Notes under the pieces: model-generated
What the model was told of the DNA's origin: nothing
Seen by the model: only the letters and a program-made list of their open reading frames with translations
Database searches by the model: none
In this document: positions 1 to 5,178 of the stretch, piece after piece
How the letters are laid out: each line of letters begins with the position of its first letter
Numbering within the stretch: the first letter of the stretch is position 1
Source: Pseudomonadota bacterium
Lineage (GTDB): Bacteria; Pseudomonadota; Alphaproteobacteria; Acetobacterales; Acetobacteraceae
Direction: 5' to 3'
Assembly (NCBI GenBank): GCA_021808205.1
Contig: JAKBCD010000189.1
Location: forward strand, 1 to 5,178
Length of the DNA stretch: 5,178 nucleotides
Translations under genes and position numbers: made by a program

Positions 1-333
1 CGCCTCGGCAACCGCGCCGCCGATCTCGTCAACATCGCGGGCAAGCGCAGCTCCATCGCCTATCTCAACCACCAGCTTCTGGCTGTTCCCGGTGTGCGGG
101 ATGGCAGCTTCCTGATGGAAGAGGGCGGTACCCAATCCGTGCCCCGCCTGAAGGCGCTGGCGGTGGCGCCGGGGCTGACGGTGGCAGAGATCATGCAGGC
201 GCTGCGCGCACGGCTAGACCCGGCGTTTCTGCCACGGCCTTTGATTCTGGTGGAGCGCCTGCCGCGCAACGCGTTGGGCAAGCTGCAGCGGGCGGATCTG
301 CTGGCCCTCGCATCCCTGCGGGAGGCGAAATGA
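1..333 (+). CDS. AMP-forming acyl/aryl-CoA (or ACP) ligase, C-terminal part
   Basis: Only the last 110 codons are present; the gene runs in from the left edge. The visible part is the small mobile C-terminal domain of the ANL (acyl/aryl-CoA synthetase, AMP-binding) superfamily. Near its start lies the hinge-type motif RAADLVNIAGKR (A8-like, visible residues 6-17). Near its end lies PRNALGKLQR (A10-like, visible residues 88-97), whose lysine at visible residue 94 corresponds to the adenylation lysine. The wording around the A8 motif, with YLNHQL followed by VPGVRDGSF, resembles ligases of aryl polyene clusters, which are thought to activate the aromatic starter acid for loading on a carrier protein. 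The enzyme would be cytoplasmic. The stop overlaps the next start by 4 bases. The in-frame ATG at 94 is internal and is not a start. Substrate cannot be read from this fragment because the binding-pocket part lies outside. Confidence 0.85.
   Translation, partial: RLGNRAADLVNIAGKRSSIAYLNHQLLAVPGVRDGSFLMEEGGTQSVPRLKALAVAPGLTVAEIMQALRARLDPAFLPRPLILVERLPRNALGKLQRADLLALASLREAK
320..325 (+). promoter_or_regulatory. Ribosome binding site of the small dehydratase gene
   Basis: GGGAGG lies 4 bases before the ATG at 330 and within the end of the ligase gene. It is a strong Shine-Dalgarno match at slightly short spacing and supports the start that overlaps the ligase stop. Confidence 0.5.
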
Positions 334-626
334 GCCTGCGCCATACTCACGCGTTCAGCATTCCGGCGGCGCACCCAACGGCAGCATTGCATTTTCCGGC
401 GCTGCCGATTGTACCCGGCGCGCTGCTGCTGGACGAGGCGATTGCCGCCATCGGCGCCACATCACCGCTGCGCCTACAGGCGGTGAAATTCCTGAGCCCC
501 TTGCGCCATGGCGAGGCCGTTGAGTTACGCTGGCAGGAGGGCGATGGCGGCATCGTCTCTTTCCAGATACATCGCCAAGGCGAGAGCGCACCGCTCCTCT
601 CCGGCACACTCGGACCCGCGCTATGA
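330..626 (+). CDS. Small hot-dog fold 3-hydroxyacyl-ACP dehydratase (FabA/FabZ-like)
   Basis: A 98-residue cytoplasmic protein. Its one strong signature is HFPALPIVPGALLLDEA at residues 21-37, a relaxed form of the FabZ/FabA active-site stretch (HFPGxPxxPGxLxxE/D). His21 would be the catalytic histidine, and Asp35 sits where FabZ has Glu and FabA has Asp. At 98 residues it is much shorter than FabZ (~150) or FabA (~170), but small dehydratases of this kind occur directly after the ligase gene in aryl polyene clusters (ApeI-like). There it would remove water from the 3-hydroxyacyl carrier-protein intermediate to form each double bond. The start at 330 has a good ribosome binding site and overlaps the ligase stop; the stop overlaps the acyltransferase start. 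The hot-dog family assignment is firm. The role in polyene formation is inferred from neighbours. A catalytically weak partner of a second dehydratase elsewhere in the cluster is also possible. Confidence 0.8.
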   Translation: MSLRHTHAFSIPAAHPTAALHFPALPIVPGALLLDEAIAAIGATSPLRLQAVKFLSPLRHGEAVELRWQEGDGGIVSFQIHRQGESAPLLSGTLGPAL

Positions 627-1534
627 GCGGACGCAGCAGCCCCGCTGGCACTCAGGAATGGGTTGAGCGGCCGGAGCGCGGTTCGCTTGCCACTATCAAA
701 ATTTGCGTATGGATCGCGCTGCGCCTTGGCCGCAGGGTGGCGCAACTATTTCTCTATCCCATTTGCCTGTATTTCCTCCTCTCCTCCCCGGCAGCGCTGT
801 CTGCCTCTCGGAATTACCTCAGCCGCGTGCTGGGGCGCCGCGCCGGCTGGCGGGAGAGTTACCGCCATTTCCTTACCTTCGGCACCTGCGTGCTGGATCG
901 TGTGTTCCTGTTGAACGATCAGGACCATTGGTTCGAGATTACCGTGCATGGCGATGAGATACTCCGCCAAATAGACCAGCAAGGCGGCGGCTGCCTGTTG
1001 TTCGGTGCGCATTTTGGCAGTTTCGAGGCGGCGCGGACCGCACGCCGCCGATACCGGGAGCTGCCGGTAAGCCTGCTGATGTATGAGGAAAACGCCAAGA
1101 AAATCCGTGCCGCACTGGGGGCGATCAACCCGCGTCTGAAAACGGAGGTGATCGGCCTCGGGCGGCTGGATTCGCTGATCGCCGTGGCGGAGCGGCTGCG
1201 AGCCGGACATTTCGTCGGTGTGCTGGCGGACCGCAACCCCGACGGGCGGGACATGGTGCGCCTTCCCTTCCTCGGCGCAGAAGCGACATTTCCACAAGGG
1301 CCATTCAAGGTGGCGATGATGCTGGGCCGACCGGTGGTGATGATGGCCGGGGTGTATAAGGGCAATGGCCGCTATGAAGTGCGGTTTGAACTGCTGGCGC
1401 CGGAGCGGGCTTCCCGCCCCGCGGACCCGAAAGCCTGGACGGATGAGATTATGCGCCTCTACGCCCAGAAGCTTGCGGCGCTATGCCGGGAGACGCCTTA
1501 TAACTGGTTCAATTTCTACGATTTCTGGGCCTGA
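623..1534 (+). CDS. LpxL/HtrB-family lysophospholipid/lipid acyltransferase
   Basis: A 303-residue inner-membrane-associated acyltransferase of the lipid A biosynthesis (LpxL/HtrB) family. After a polar N-terminus, a hydrophobic segment at residues ~27-55 should anchor it. The catalytic HX4E motif is GAHFGSFE, with His130 and Glu135. It is followed by the family's DRNPDG block (203-208), the FLG...FPQGPFKVAMMLGRPVV stretch (217-239) and the typical end NWFNFYDFW (294-302). The length is normal for the family. Known members move an acyl chain from a carrier protein to a glycolipid; in aryl polyene clusters the homologue, often fused to a family-2 glycosyltransferase, is thought to help join the pigment or a fatty acid to a lipid head. 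No glycosyltransferase domain is fused here. The ATG at 623 overlaps the preceding stop (ATGA) and has no strong Shine-Dalgarno, so coupling is likely. Family call is secure; substrate is inferred. Confidence 0.9.
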   Translation: MSGRSSPAGTQEWVERPERGSLATIKICVWIALRLGRRVAQLFLYPICLYFLLSSPAALSASRNYLSRVLGRRAGWRESYRHFLTFGTCVLDRVFLLNDQDHWFEITVHGDEILRQIDQQGGGCLLFGAHFGSFEAARTARRRYRELPVSLLMYEENAKKIRAALGAINPRLKTEVIGLGRLDSLIAVAERLRAGHFVGVLADRNPDGRDMVRLPFLGAEATFPQGPFKVAMMLGRPVVMMAGVYKGNGRYEVRFELLAPERASRPADPKAWTDEIMRLYAQKLAALCRETPYNWFNFYDFWA

Positions 1535-1535
1535 G

Positions 1536-2105
1536 ATGCGATGGTTGGCCGTCTGCGGACTGACGCTGCTCTGCGCGCAAACCGCCCCAGGGTTCACCCT
1601 GACCGGGCTGATGGCACAACTGGCCCAGGTGGGTGCGGCCTCGGCCAGCTTCACCGAAACCAAGAGTCTGGCATTGCTAACCACCCACCTGCAAAGCAAC
1701 GGCACGCTAGATTACAAGGCCCCGGATTACGTGCGCAAAACCACGCTCGCCCCATCGCGTCAGGATTTCACCCTGCAAGGCGATGTCGTGACGCTGAGCG
1801 TGAACGGCGAAGTGAAACGCTTCAGCCTCTCACAGGCGCCGCAACTGGCCGGTCTGGTGGCGGGTGTACGCGCCACTTTGGCCGGTGATCTACCGGAATT
1901 GCAGCGCTACTATAGGCTTTCCTTAAGCGGCGGGATGGCGCATTGGCAGATTTTGATGAGACCGCGCGATGCGGGACTGTTGAAAATAATGGCCTGGATG
2001 AGTGTGACCGGCACGGGCGATAAAATCACCGAAATCGACAGCGCCAGTGCCAAGGGCGACGAGACGAAAATGCAGGTGAACGAAACCGTCCAGCATGGAC
2101 AATAA
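1536..2105 (+). CDS. LolA-like periplasmic outer-membrane lipoprotein carrier-related protein
   Basis: A 189-residue secreted protein. An Arg followed by a hydrophobic stretch (residues 2-17) looks like a signal peptide, cut somewhere near residues 14-19. Neither Cys7 nor Cys13 sits in a proper lipobox, so it should be soluble in the periplasm. The mature part shows the LolA-related pattern: ASFTETKSLALL (37-48), LQSNGTLDYKAPDYVRKTT (52-70), a FTLQGD turn (78-83), RATLAGDLPELQRYY (112-126) and a W followed by LMRPRDAGLLK (137-150). This subgroup, distinct from housekeeping LolA, accompanies MMPL exporters in aryl polyene-like clusters and may carry the lipidic product across the periplasm. 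The start at 1536 lies one base after the acyltransferase stop. A longer in-frame reading from 1365 is rejected because the extra residues would overlap the acyltransferase and precede the signal peptide. It overlaps the exporter gene by 11 bases. Confidence 0.88.
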   Translation: MRWLAVCGLTLLCAQTAPGFTLTGLMAQLAQVGAASASFTETKSLALLTTHLQSNGTLDYKAPDYVRKTTLAPSRQDFTLQGDVVTLSVNGEVKRFSLSQAPQLAGLVAGVRATLAGDLPELQRYYRLSLSGGMAHWQILMRPRDAGLLKIMAWMSVTGTGDKITEIDSASAKGDETKMQVNETVQHGQ

Positions 2106-4419
2106 GCTTTGGCCGGTCCGGTTGTGGCTGGCGGCGCTGCTGGTTTGCGCCGGGCTCGCGGCGCGGGCGCATTACCGCACGGATATGGGCGATTTTTTGC
2201 CCAGAGCGCACAGCCTGGGACAAGCCGCGCTGGAAGCCCAGGTGAGCGGCGGTGGGGCCGCCCGGCTGCTGCTGGTGTCGATAGACGGCGCGCCGGCGCC
2301 GGTGCTGGAAGCACTGAACAAGGACCTCGCGGGCCAGTTGCGCCGAGCCCCTGAATTCGCCACCGTGTTGAACGGCGATGACACCTCCCTGGCTGAGACC
2401 CAGCGTTTTGTATGGAAGCACCGCTATCTGCTCAGCCCAGGCACCAATGCGCAAGCGTTCTCGGCGGCTGGGCTGCATGAAGCGTTGGAAAATGGGCTGG
2501 CGCTGCTGGGCTCCGATCTCGGCGGGGTGGCGGCGCAGACTTTGCCCGCCGACCCGACAGGGGCGGCACTGGGCTTGGCGCAGAACCTTACTGGAACCGG
2601 GAACGGCCCCCGGACTGAAAACGGCGTTTGGATGTCACCTGGCGGCCACGCCACGCTGCTGCTGCTGCGCACCCAGGCTCGGGGCTTTGACCTAGACGCC
2701 CAGCAGCGCGCCCAGGCGGTTTTGACCCGGGATTTCATCGCCGCCCGCGCTGGCCTGCCGGATGCGGCGGCGGCGCGCCTGCGGATGACTGGTCCCGGCG
2801 TGTTCGCGGTGCAGACACGGGATGTAACAAAACGCGACGTGACTCGGCTTTCGCTACTGGCCAGCGCCGGAGCGGTATTGTTTCTGCTGCTGGCGTACCG
2901 CTCGGTTCTGGCTTTGGGGCTGGGGCTGCTGCCCGTTGTAAGCGGCGGGCTGGCGGGTATCGCCGCCGTTTCGATGGTGTTTGGCTTCGTGCATGCCATC
3001 ACGCTGGGCTTCGGTGTCACGCTGATCGGCGAGGCGCTGGATTATTCGGTGTATCTGCTGACCCAGACGCAGCAAGGTGGCGATGCGCAAGCCACGATGG
3101 CGCGGATATGGCCGACGCTCCGGCTGGGGGCGCTGACCTCCATCGCCGGGTTTGCCGCCATGCTGGACTCGAGCTTCACCGGCTTTGCCCAGTTGGGGGT
3201 GTTTTCTATGACCGGGCTCATTGCGGCGGCCGCGGTCACCCGCTTCGTGCTGCCCAGCCTGGTGCCGGTTGGCTTTTTTGCCAGCGGCGCGGCGGGCATC
3301 GGCTGGCCATTGCGGTGGATACATTACCACCAGCGGAGCACGCGGCTTGTGCTGGCGGGCATCGCGGCGCTGGCAGTGCTGGCGCTCACCCTGCATCAAG
3401 GCGGGTTCTGGCAGACCGATCTGCTGTCCTTGAGCCCGCTGCCCCCCGCCACCCAAAAACTGGATAAAACGCTGCGCGCGGAACTTGGCATCAGCAATCC
3501 ACGTTATTTTCTGGCCTGGCGTGCGGGTAGCGAGGATCAGGCGCTGGGTATCAGCGAGAGGCTGCAACCGGTTTTGGCCAGGCTGGTGGCGCACGGGGAA
3601 ATCAGCGGCTACAGCCTGCCCAGCCAGATTCTGCCCAGCCAGGCGGCGCAGCAGGCCCGCCGCGCGGCCTTGCCGGATGCTGCAACCCTGCACGCCCGCT
3701 TCGCGCAAGCCCTGTCCGGCCTGCCCTTCCGGGGAACTGCATTCGCACCGTTCTTTCAGGATGTTGCGGCGGCGCGGGCGGGGCCATTGCTCACCGCCGC
3801 CAGCCTGCCGCCGCCTCTGGCGCTGCGGCTGCAATCCATGCTGACACAAACACCCAGGGGCTGGGTGGTGTTAACACCGCTCGGCACCATGAACAGCGCG
3901 GCAGATGTTCATGCCGCCTTGCCACAGGGCGTGGCGCTGGTGGATTTGACACGGCAATCCGCGCTGCTGCTCGATGTCTTCGAGCATGAGGCACGAGCGC
4001 TGGCGGTTTACGGCAGCCTCGCCATTCTGGCGATCCTGGCGGTGTTTTTGCGTTCCTGGCGGCTTATCGCGAGGGTGGCACTGCCGCTCGCTGGTTCCGT
4101 CATCGTCTGCGCGGCGGCACTCACACTGGGGGGCGGCAAGCTCACCATCTTCATGGTCGCGGGGTTTCTGCTCATCGTCGCCGTGGGTTCCAATTACTGC
4201 CTGTTCTTCTCCCGGCCGGGGGATGATGCAATGACGCGGGAGCGTGCCACGGCCTCTATCATGCTGGCCAATCTCTGCACCGTGGCGGCTTATGGCGTGC
4301 TGTCGCTCTCTTCAATTCCGGTGCTGCACGATATCGGCGAGACGGTCGCAATTGGCACCTTCCTTTGCCTGCTTTATGGCGCCGCGTTCGCCGCCCCGGC
4401 TGAGAGGCAGGATATATGA
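2095..4419 (+). CDS. MMPL/RND-type lipid exporter of 12 predicted membrane helices
   Basis: A 774-residue inner-membrane exporter with the duplicated RND fold. Helix 1 is at residues ~7-24, followed by a large periplasmic domain (~25-250) with the YRTDMGDFLP entry. Helices 2-6 follow at roughly 252-268, 270-292, 295-322, 341-362 and 365-394. Helix 7 at ~414-432 leads to a second periplasmic domain (~433-636), and helices 8-12 are at ~637-653, 658-677, 683-706, 720-742 and 746-768. The fourth helix carries GEALDYSVYL, with Asp316 where MMPL proteins place the proton-relay aspartate. The matching helix of the second half reads VAVGSNYCLFF, with Asn700 in place of aspartate. Proteins of this type move lipids or lipid-linked pigments out of the inner membrane using the proton gradient. 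With the upstream LolA-like carrier it forms a likely export pair. The cytoplasmic C-terminal tail is very short. Substrate is inferred from context. Confidence 0.9.
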   Translation: MDNKLWPVRLWLAALLVCAGLAARAHYRTDMGDFLPRAHSLGQAALEAQVSGGGAARLLLVSIDGAPAPVLEALNKDLAGQLRRAPEFATVLNGDDTSLAETQRFVWKHRYLLSPGTNAQAFSAAGLHEALENGLALLGSDLGGVAAQTLPADPTGAALGLAQNLTGTGNGPRTENGVWMSPGGHATLLLLRTQARGFDLDAQQRAQAVLTRDFIAARAGLPDAAAARLRMTGPGVFAVQTRDVTKRDVTRLSLLASAGAVLFLLLAYRSVLALGLGLLPVVSGGLAGIAAVSMVFGFVHAITLGFGVTLIGEALDYSVYLLTQTQQGGDAQATMARIWPTLRLGALTSIAGFAAMLDSSFTGFAQLGVFSMTGLIAAAAVTRFVLPSLVPVGFFASGAAGIGWPLRWIHYHQRSTRLVLAGIAALAVLALTLHQGGFWQTDLLSLSPLPPATQKLDKTLRAELGISNPRYFLAWRAGSEDQALGISERLQPVLARLVAHGEISGYSLPSQILPSQAAQQARRAALPDAATLHARFAQALSGLPFRGTAFAPFFQDVAAARAGPLLTAASLPPPLALRLQSMLTQTPRGWVVLTPLGTMNSAADVHAALPQGVALVDLTRQSALLLDVFEHEARALAVYGSLAILAILAVFLRSWRLIARVALPLAGSVIVCAAALTLGGGKLTIFMVAGFLLIVAVGSNYCLFFSRPGDDAMTRERATASIMLANLCTVAAYGVLSLSSIPVLHDIGETVAIGTFLCLLYGAAFAAPAERQDI
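3616..3642 (+). repeat. 12-base direct repeat, 15-base period, inside the exporter gene
   Basis: CTGCCCAGCCAG occurs at 3616-3627 and again at 3631-3642, separated by ATT. It is in frame and encodes Leu-Pro-Ser-Gln twice (residues 508-511 and 513-516) in the second periplasmic domain of the exporter. It looks like a small in-frame duplication rather than a mobile or regulatory element. Confidence 0.6.
4402..4407 (+). promoter_or_regulatory. Ribosome binding site of the alpha/beta hydrolase gene
   Basis: GAGAGG ends 8 bases before the ATG at 4416, an ideal Shine-Dalgarno spacing, and lies in the last codons of the exporter gene. It decides the start, which overlaps the exporter stop as ATGA. 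Confidence 0.55.
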
Positions 4420-5081
4420 GCGGGTTGGAAGCACTACGGCGCTACCCTGACCCGCGCCCGAGTAAAGACCGGCTGCTACTGGTGATGCTGCCAGGCGTGG
4501 GCATCAAGGCCGGGGATTTCGCGGCACACGGCCTGGTGGCGGCGGCCCAGGCGGGGCGGCACGTGGTGGATGTGACCGTGGTGAAGCCGGATCAGGAATT
4601 GTATCTGGATGGCGCGGTCGCATCCTTGCTGGAAGAGGCCGTACTCGCCCCCGCCCGTGCCCATGGCTATAACCGGCTCTGGTTGCTTGGCATCTCGCTC
4701 GGCGGGATGGGTGCGCTTGCCTGCGCCACCGAACACCCGGAGGAGATTGAAGGGTTGATCCTGCTGGCACCGTTTCTTGGCACGCACGGCACCATGGCCG
4801 AGGTGAAACGGGCGGGCGGCTTCACGGCTTGGCAGGCGGCGGCAAGCACCGCCACCCCGCCGGAGCGGCGGATCATCACCTGGCTGCAGAACCGGTTGAG
4901 AGGCGCGCCAGGACCACAGATCTGGCTGGGCCGTGCCACCAAAGATCGTTTTGCCGCGGGGCACCGGCTACTGGCGGCGGAAATGGCGCCGGGCCAAGAT
5001 ATAGAGGTAGAAGGCGGACATGATTGGGCGGCCTGGCGCGCGGCGTTCGCGGCGCTGATGGTACGCGGGCTGTTTGACTGA
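4416..5081 (+). CDS. Alpha/beta hydrolase, possible thioesterase or esterase
   Basis: A 221-residue alpha/beta-hydrolase fold protein with no signal peptide, so cytoplasmic. The first core strand and oxyanion region read LLLVMLPGVG (residues 20-29). The nucleophile elbow is GISLGG, with Ser94. Asp177 in GRATKDRF and His202 in EGGHDW complete a full triad in the normal order and spacing, so it should be active. There is little room for a lid: the stretch between the LAPFLG strand (117-122) and the acid residue is short. It is coupled to the exporter by an ATGA overlap and has its own Shine-Dalgarno. In an aryl polyene-like pathway it could release a product from a carrier protein, hydrolyse a mis-loaded thioester, or trim an ester; no specific substrate can be read from the sequence. 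The fold and triad are secure, the function is not. Confidence 0.85.
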   Translation: MSGLEALRRYPDPRPSKDRLLLVMLPGVGIKAGDFAAHGLVAAAQAGRHVVDVTVVKPDQELYLDGAVASLLEEAVLAPARAHGYNRLWLLGISLGGMGALACATEHPEEIEGLILLAPFLGTHGTMAEVKRAGGFTAWQAAASTATPPERRIITWLQNRLRGAPGPQIWLGRATKDRFAAGHRLLAAEMAPGQDIEVEGGHDWAAWRAAFAALMVRGLFD

Positions 5082-5088
5082 GCCATAC

Positions 5089-5117
5089 TGGACGCTCCAA
5101 CCTCCGGCATTTATAGT
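5089..5117 (+). promoter_or_regulatory. Possible sigma-70-type promoter behind the operon
   Basis: TGGACG (5089-5094, 4 of 6 to TTGACA) and TATAGT (5112-5117, 5 of 6 to TATAAT) are 17 bases apart, the ideal spacing. They lie in a non-coding stretch right after the hydrolase stop. Transcription would begin near 5124, almost at the ATG at 5126. Such matches arise by chance, and the -35 match is only moderate. Confidence 0.35.
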
Positions 5118-5125
5118 TTGCCAGG

Positions 5126-5178
5126 ATGAACCAGACCGGACTGCGCACCCCACCGAGCCAGGCATCTTGCCAGCCGGA
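5126..5178 (+). CDS. Possible start of a further gene (partial, unrecognised)
   Basis: An ATG at 5126 opens a frame that reads MNQTGLRTPPSQASCQP and is still open at the right edge. Seventeen codons are too few to recognise a family. No usable Shine-Dalgarno precedes it; the only AGG touches the start codon. It could be a leaderless gene from the promoter-like pair just upstream, or simply a chance frame with the real start further on. No terminator hairpin is evident between the hydrolase stop and this point. Confidence 0.25.
   Translation, partial: MNQTGLRTPPSQASCQP

Larger units (their letters stand above)
1..5081 (+). other. Translationally coupled operon, aryl-polyene/xanthomonadin-like lipid tailoring and export genes
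   Basis: Six genes on one strand abut with almost no spacing. The stop/start junctions are ATGA at 330-333, ATGA at 623-626, one base between stop and start at 1535, an 11-base overlap at 2095-2105, and ATGA at 4416-4419. No terminator-like hairpin or intergenic promoter fits between them, so they should be co-transcribed and largely translated by coupling. The family order (AMP ligase, small dehydratase, LpxL-type acyltransferase, LolA-like carrier, MMPL exporter) is the one known from aryl polyene and xanthomonadin clusters. The operon begins upstream of the window, so its promoter and the polyene synthase genes are not visible. The pathway name is an inference from order and families. Confidence 0.75.

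Noticed and set aside
94..333. Separate 79-residue gene starting at 94
   Set aside because: It is simply the end of the ligase; the frame is open to the left edge and the A8-like motif lies before position 94.
746..1297. Open frame of 183 codons on the minus strand opposite the acyltransferase
   Set aside because: No recognisable motif, and the plus strand has a complete acyltransferase with its catalytic motif.
1365..1535. N-terminal extension of the LolA-like gene to an ATG at 1365
   Set aside because: The added 57 residues would overlap the conserved end of the acyltransferase, look like out-of-frame translation and precede the signal peptide.
1572..1578. LolA-like protein as a lipoprotein with its lipid-bearing Cys at residue 13
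   Set aside because: The residues before Cys13 are Thr-Leu-Leu, which does not fit a lipobox (small residue needed at -1).
2854..3849. Long open frame of 331 codons on the minus strand, antisense to the exporter
   Set aside because: It is rich in Arg, Gln, Pro and Gly with no domain or membrane pattern, and lies opposite a clear exporter. Such frames are common opposite high-GC genes.
5082..5178. Rho-independent terminator after the hydrolase
   Set aside because: No stem followed by a T run could be found; the short repeats there are direct, not inverted.
1..5178. CRISPR array, tRNA, rRNA, insertion sequence or attachment site
   Set aside because: No regularly spaced repeats, no cloverleaf-like intergenic sequence, and no transposase or terminal inverted repeats; the window is almost entirely coding.

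Overview
The window is a tightly packed, single-strand (+) run of genes from a high-GC Gram-negative bacterium. A LolA-type periplasmic carrier, an LpxL/HtrB-type acyltransferase and an RND/MMPL exporter together imply an inner membrane, a periplasm and an outer membrane. The G/C-rich third codon positions fit a pseudomonadotan, perhaps an alphaproteobacterium, but nothing here fixes the taxon.

Layout: (1) the C-terminal end of an AMP-forming acyl/aryl ligase that enters from the left edge (1-333); (2) a very short FabA/FabZ-like hot-dog dehydratase (330-626); (3) an LpxL/HtrB-family acyltransferase (623-1534); (4) a LolA-like secreted carrier (1536-2105); (5) a 774-residue, 12-helix MMPL/RND-type exporter (2095-4419); (6) a small alpha/beta hydrolase with a full Ser-Asp-His triad (4416-5081). 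Stops and starts overlap by 4 bases at three junctions and by 11 at another, and are one base apart at the fifth, so this is almost certainly one translationally coupled operon. The last ~100 bases hold a plausible promoter-like pair and perhaps the first codons of another gene.

The order ligase, small dehydratase, acyltransferase, LolA-like, MMPL matches the 'tailoring and export' half of aryl polyene (APE)/xanthomonadin-type pigment clusters. In these, an aryl starter is activated, a polyene is built by ketosynthase/ketoreductase/dehydratase cycles on a carrier protein, and the product is attached to a lipid and moved to the outer membrane. The core ketosynthases, carrier proteins and ketoreductase are not in view and would be expected in flanking DNA. 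Compared with the well-known enterobacterial layout, two things stand out: no family-2 glycosyltransferase and no hot-dog thioesterase lie between the dehydratase and the LolA-like gene, while an alpha/beta hydrolase is coupled behind the exporter. The assignment to an APE-like pathway is inference from gene families and order; the individual family calls are direct reading of motifs.
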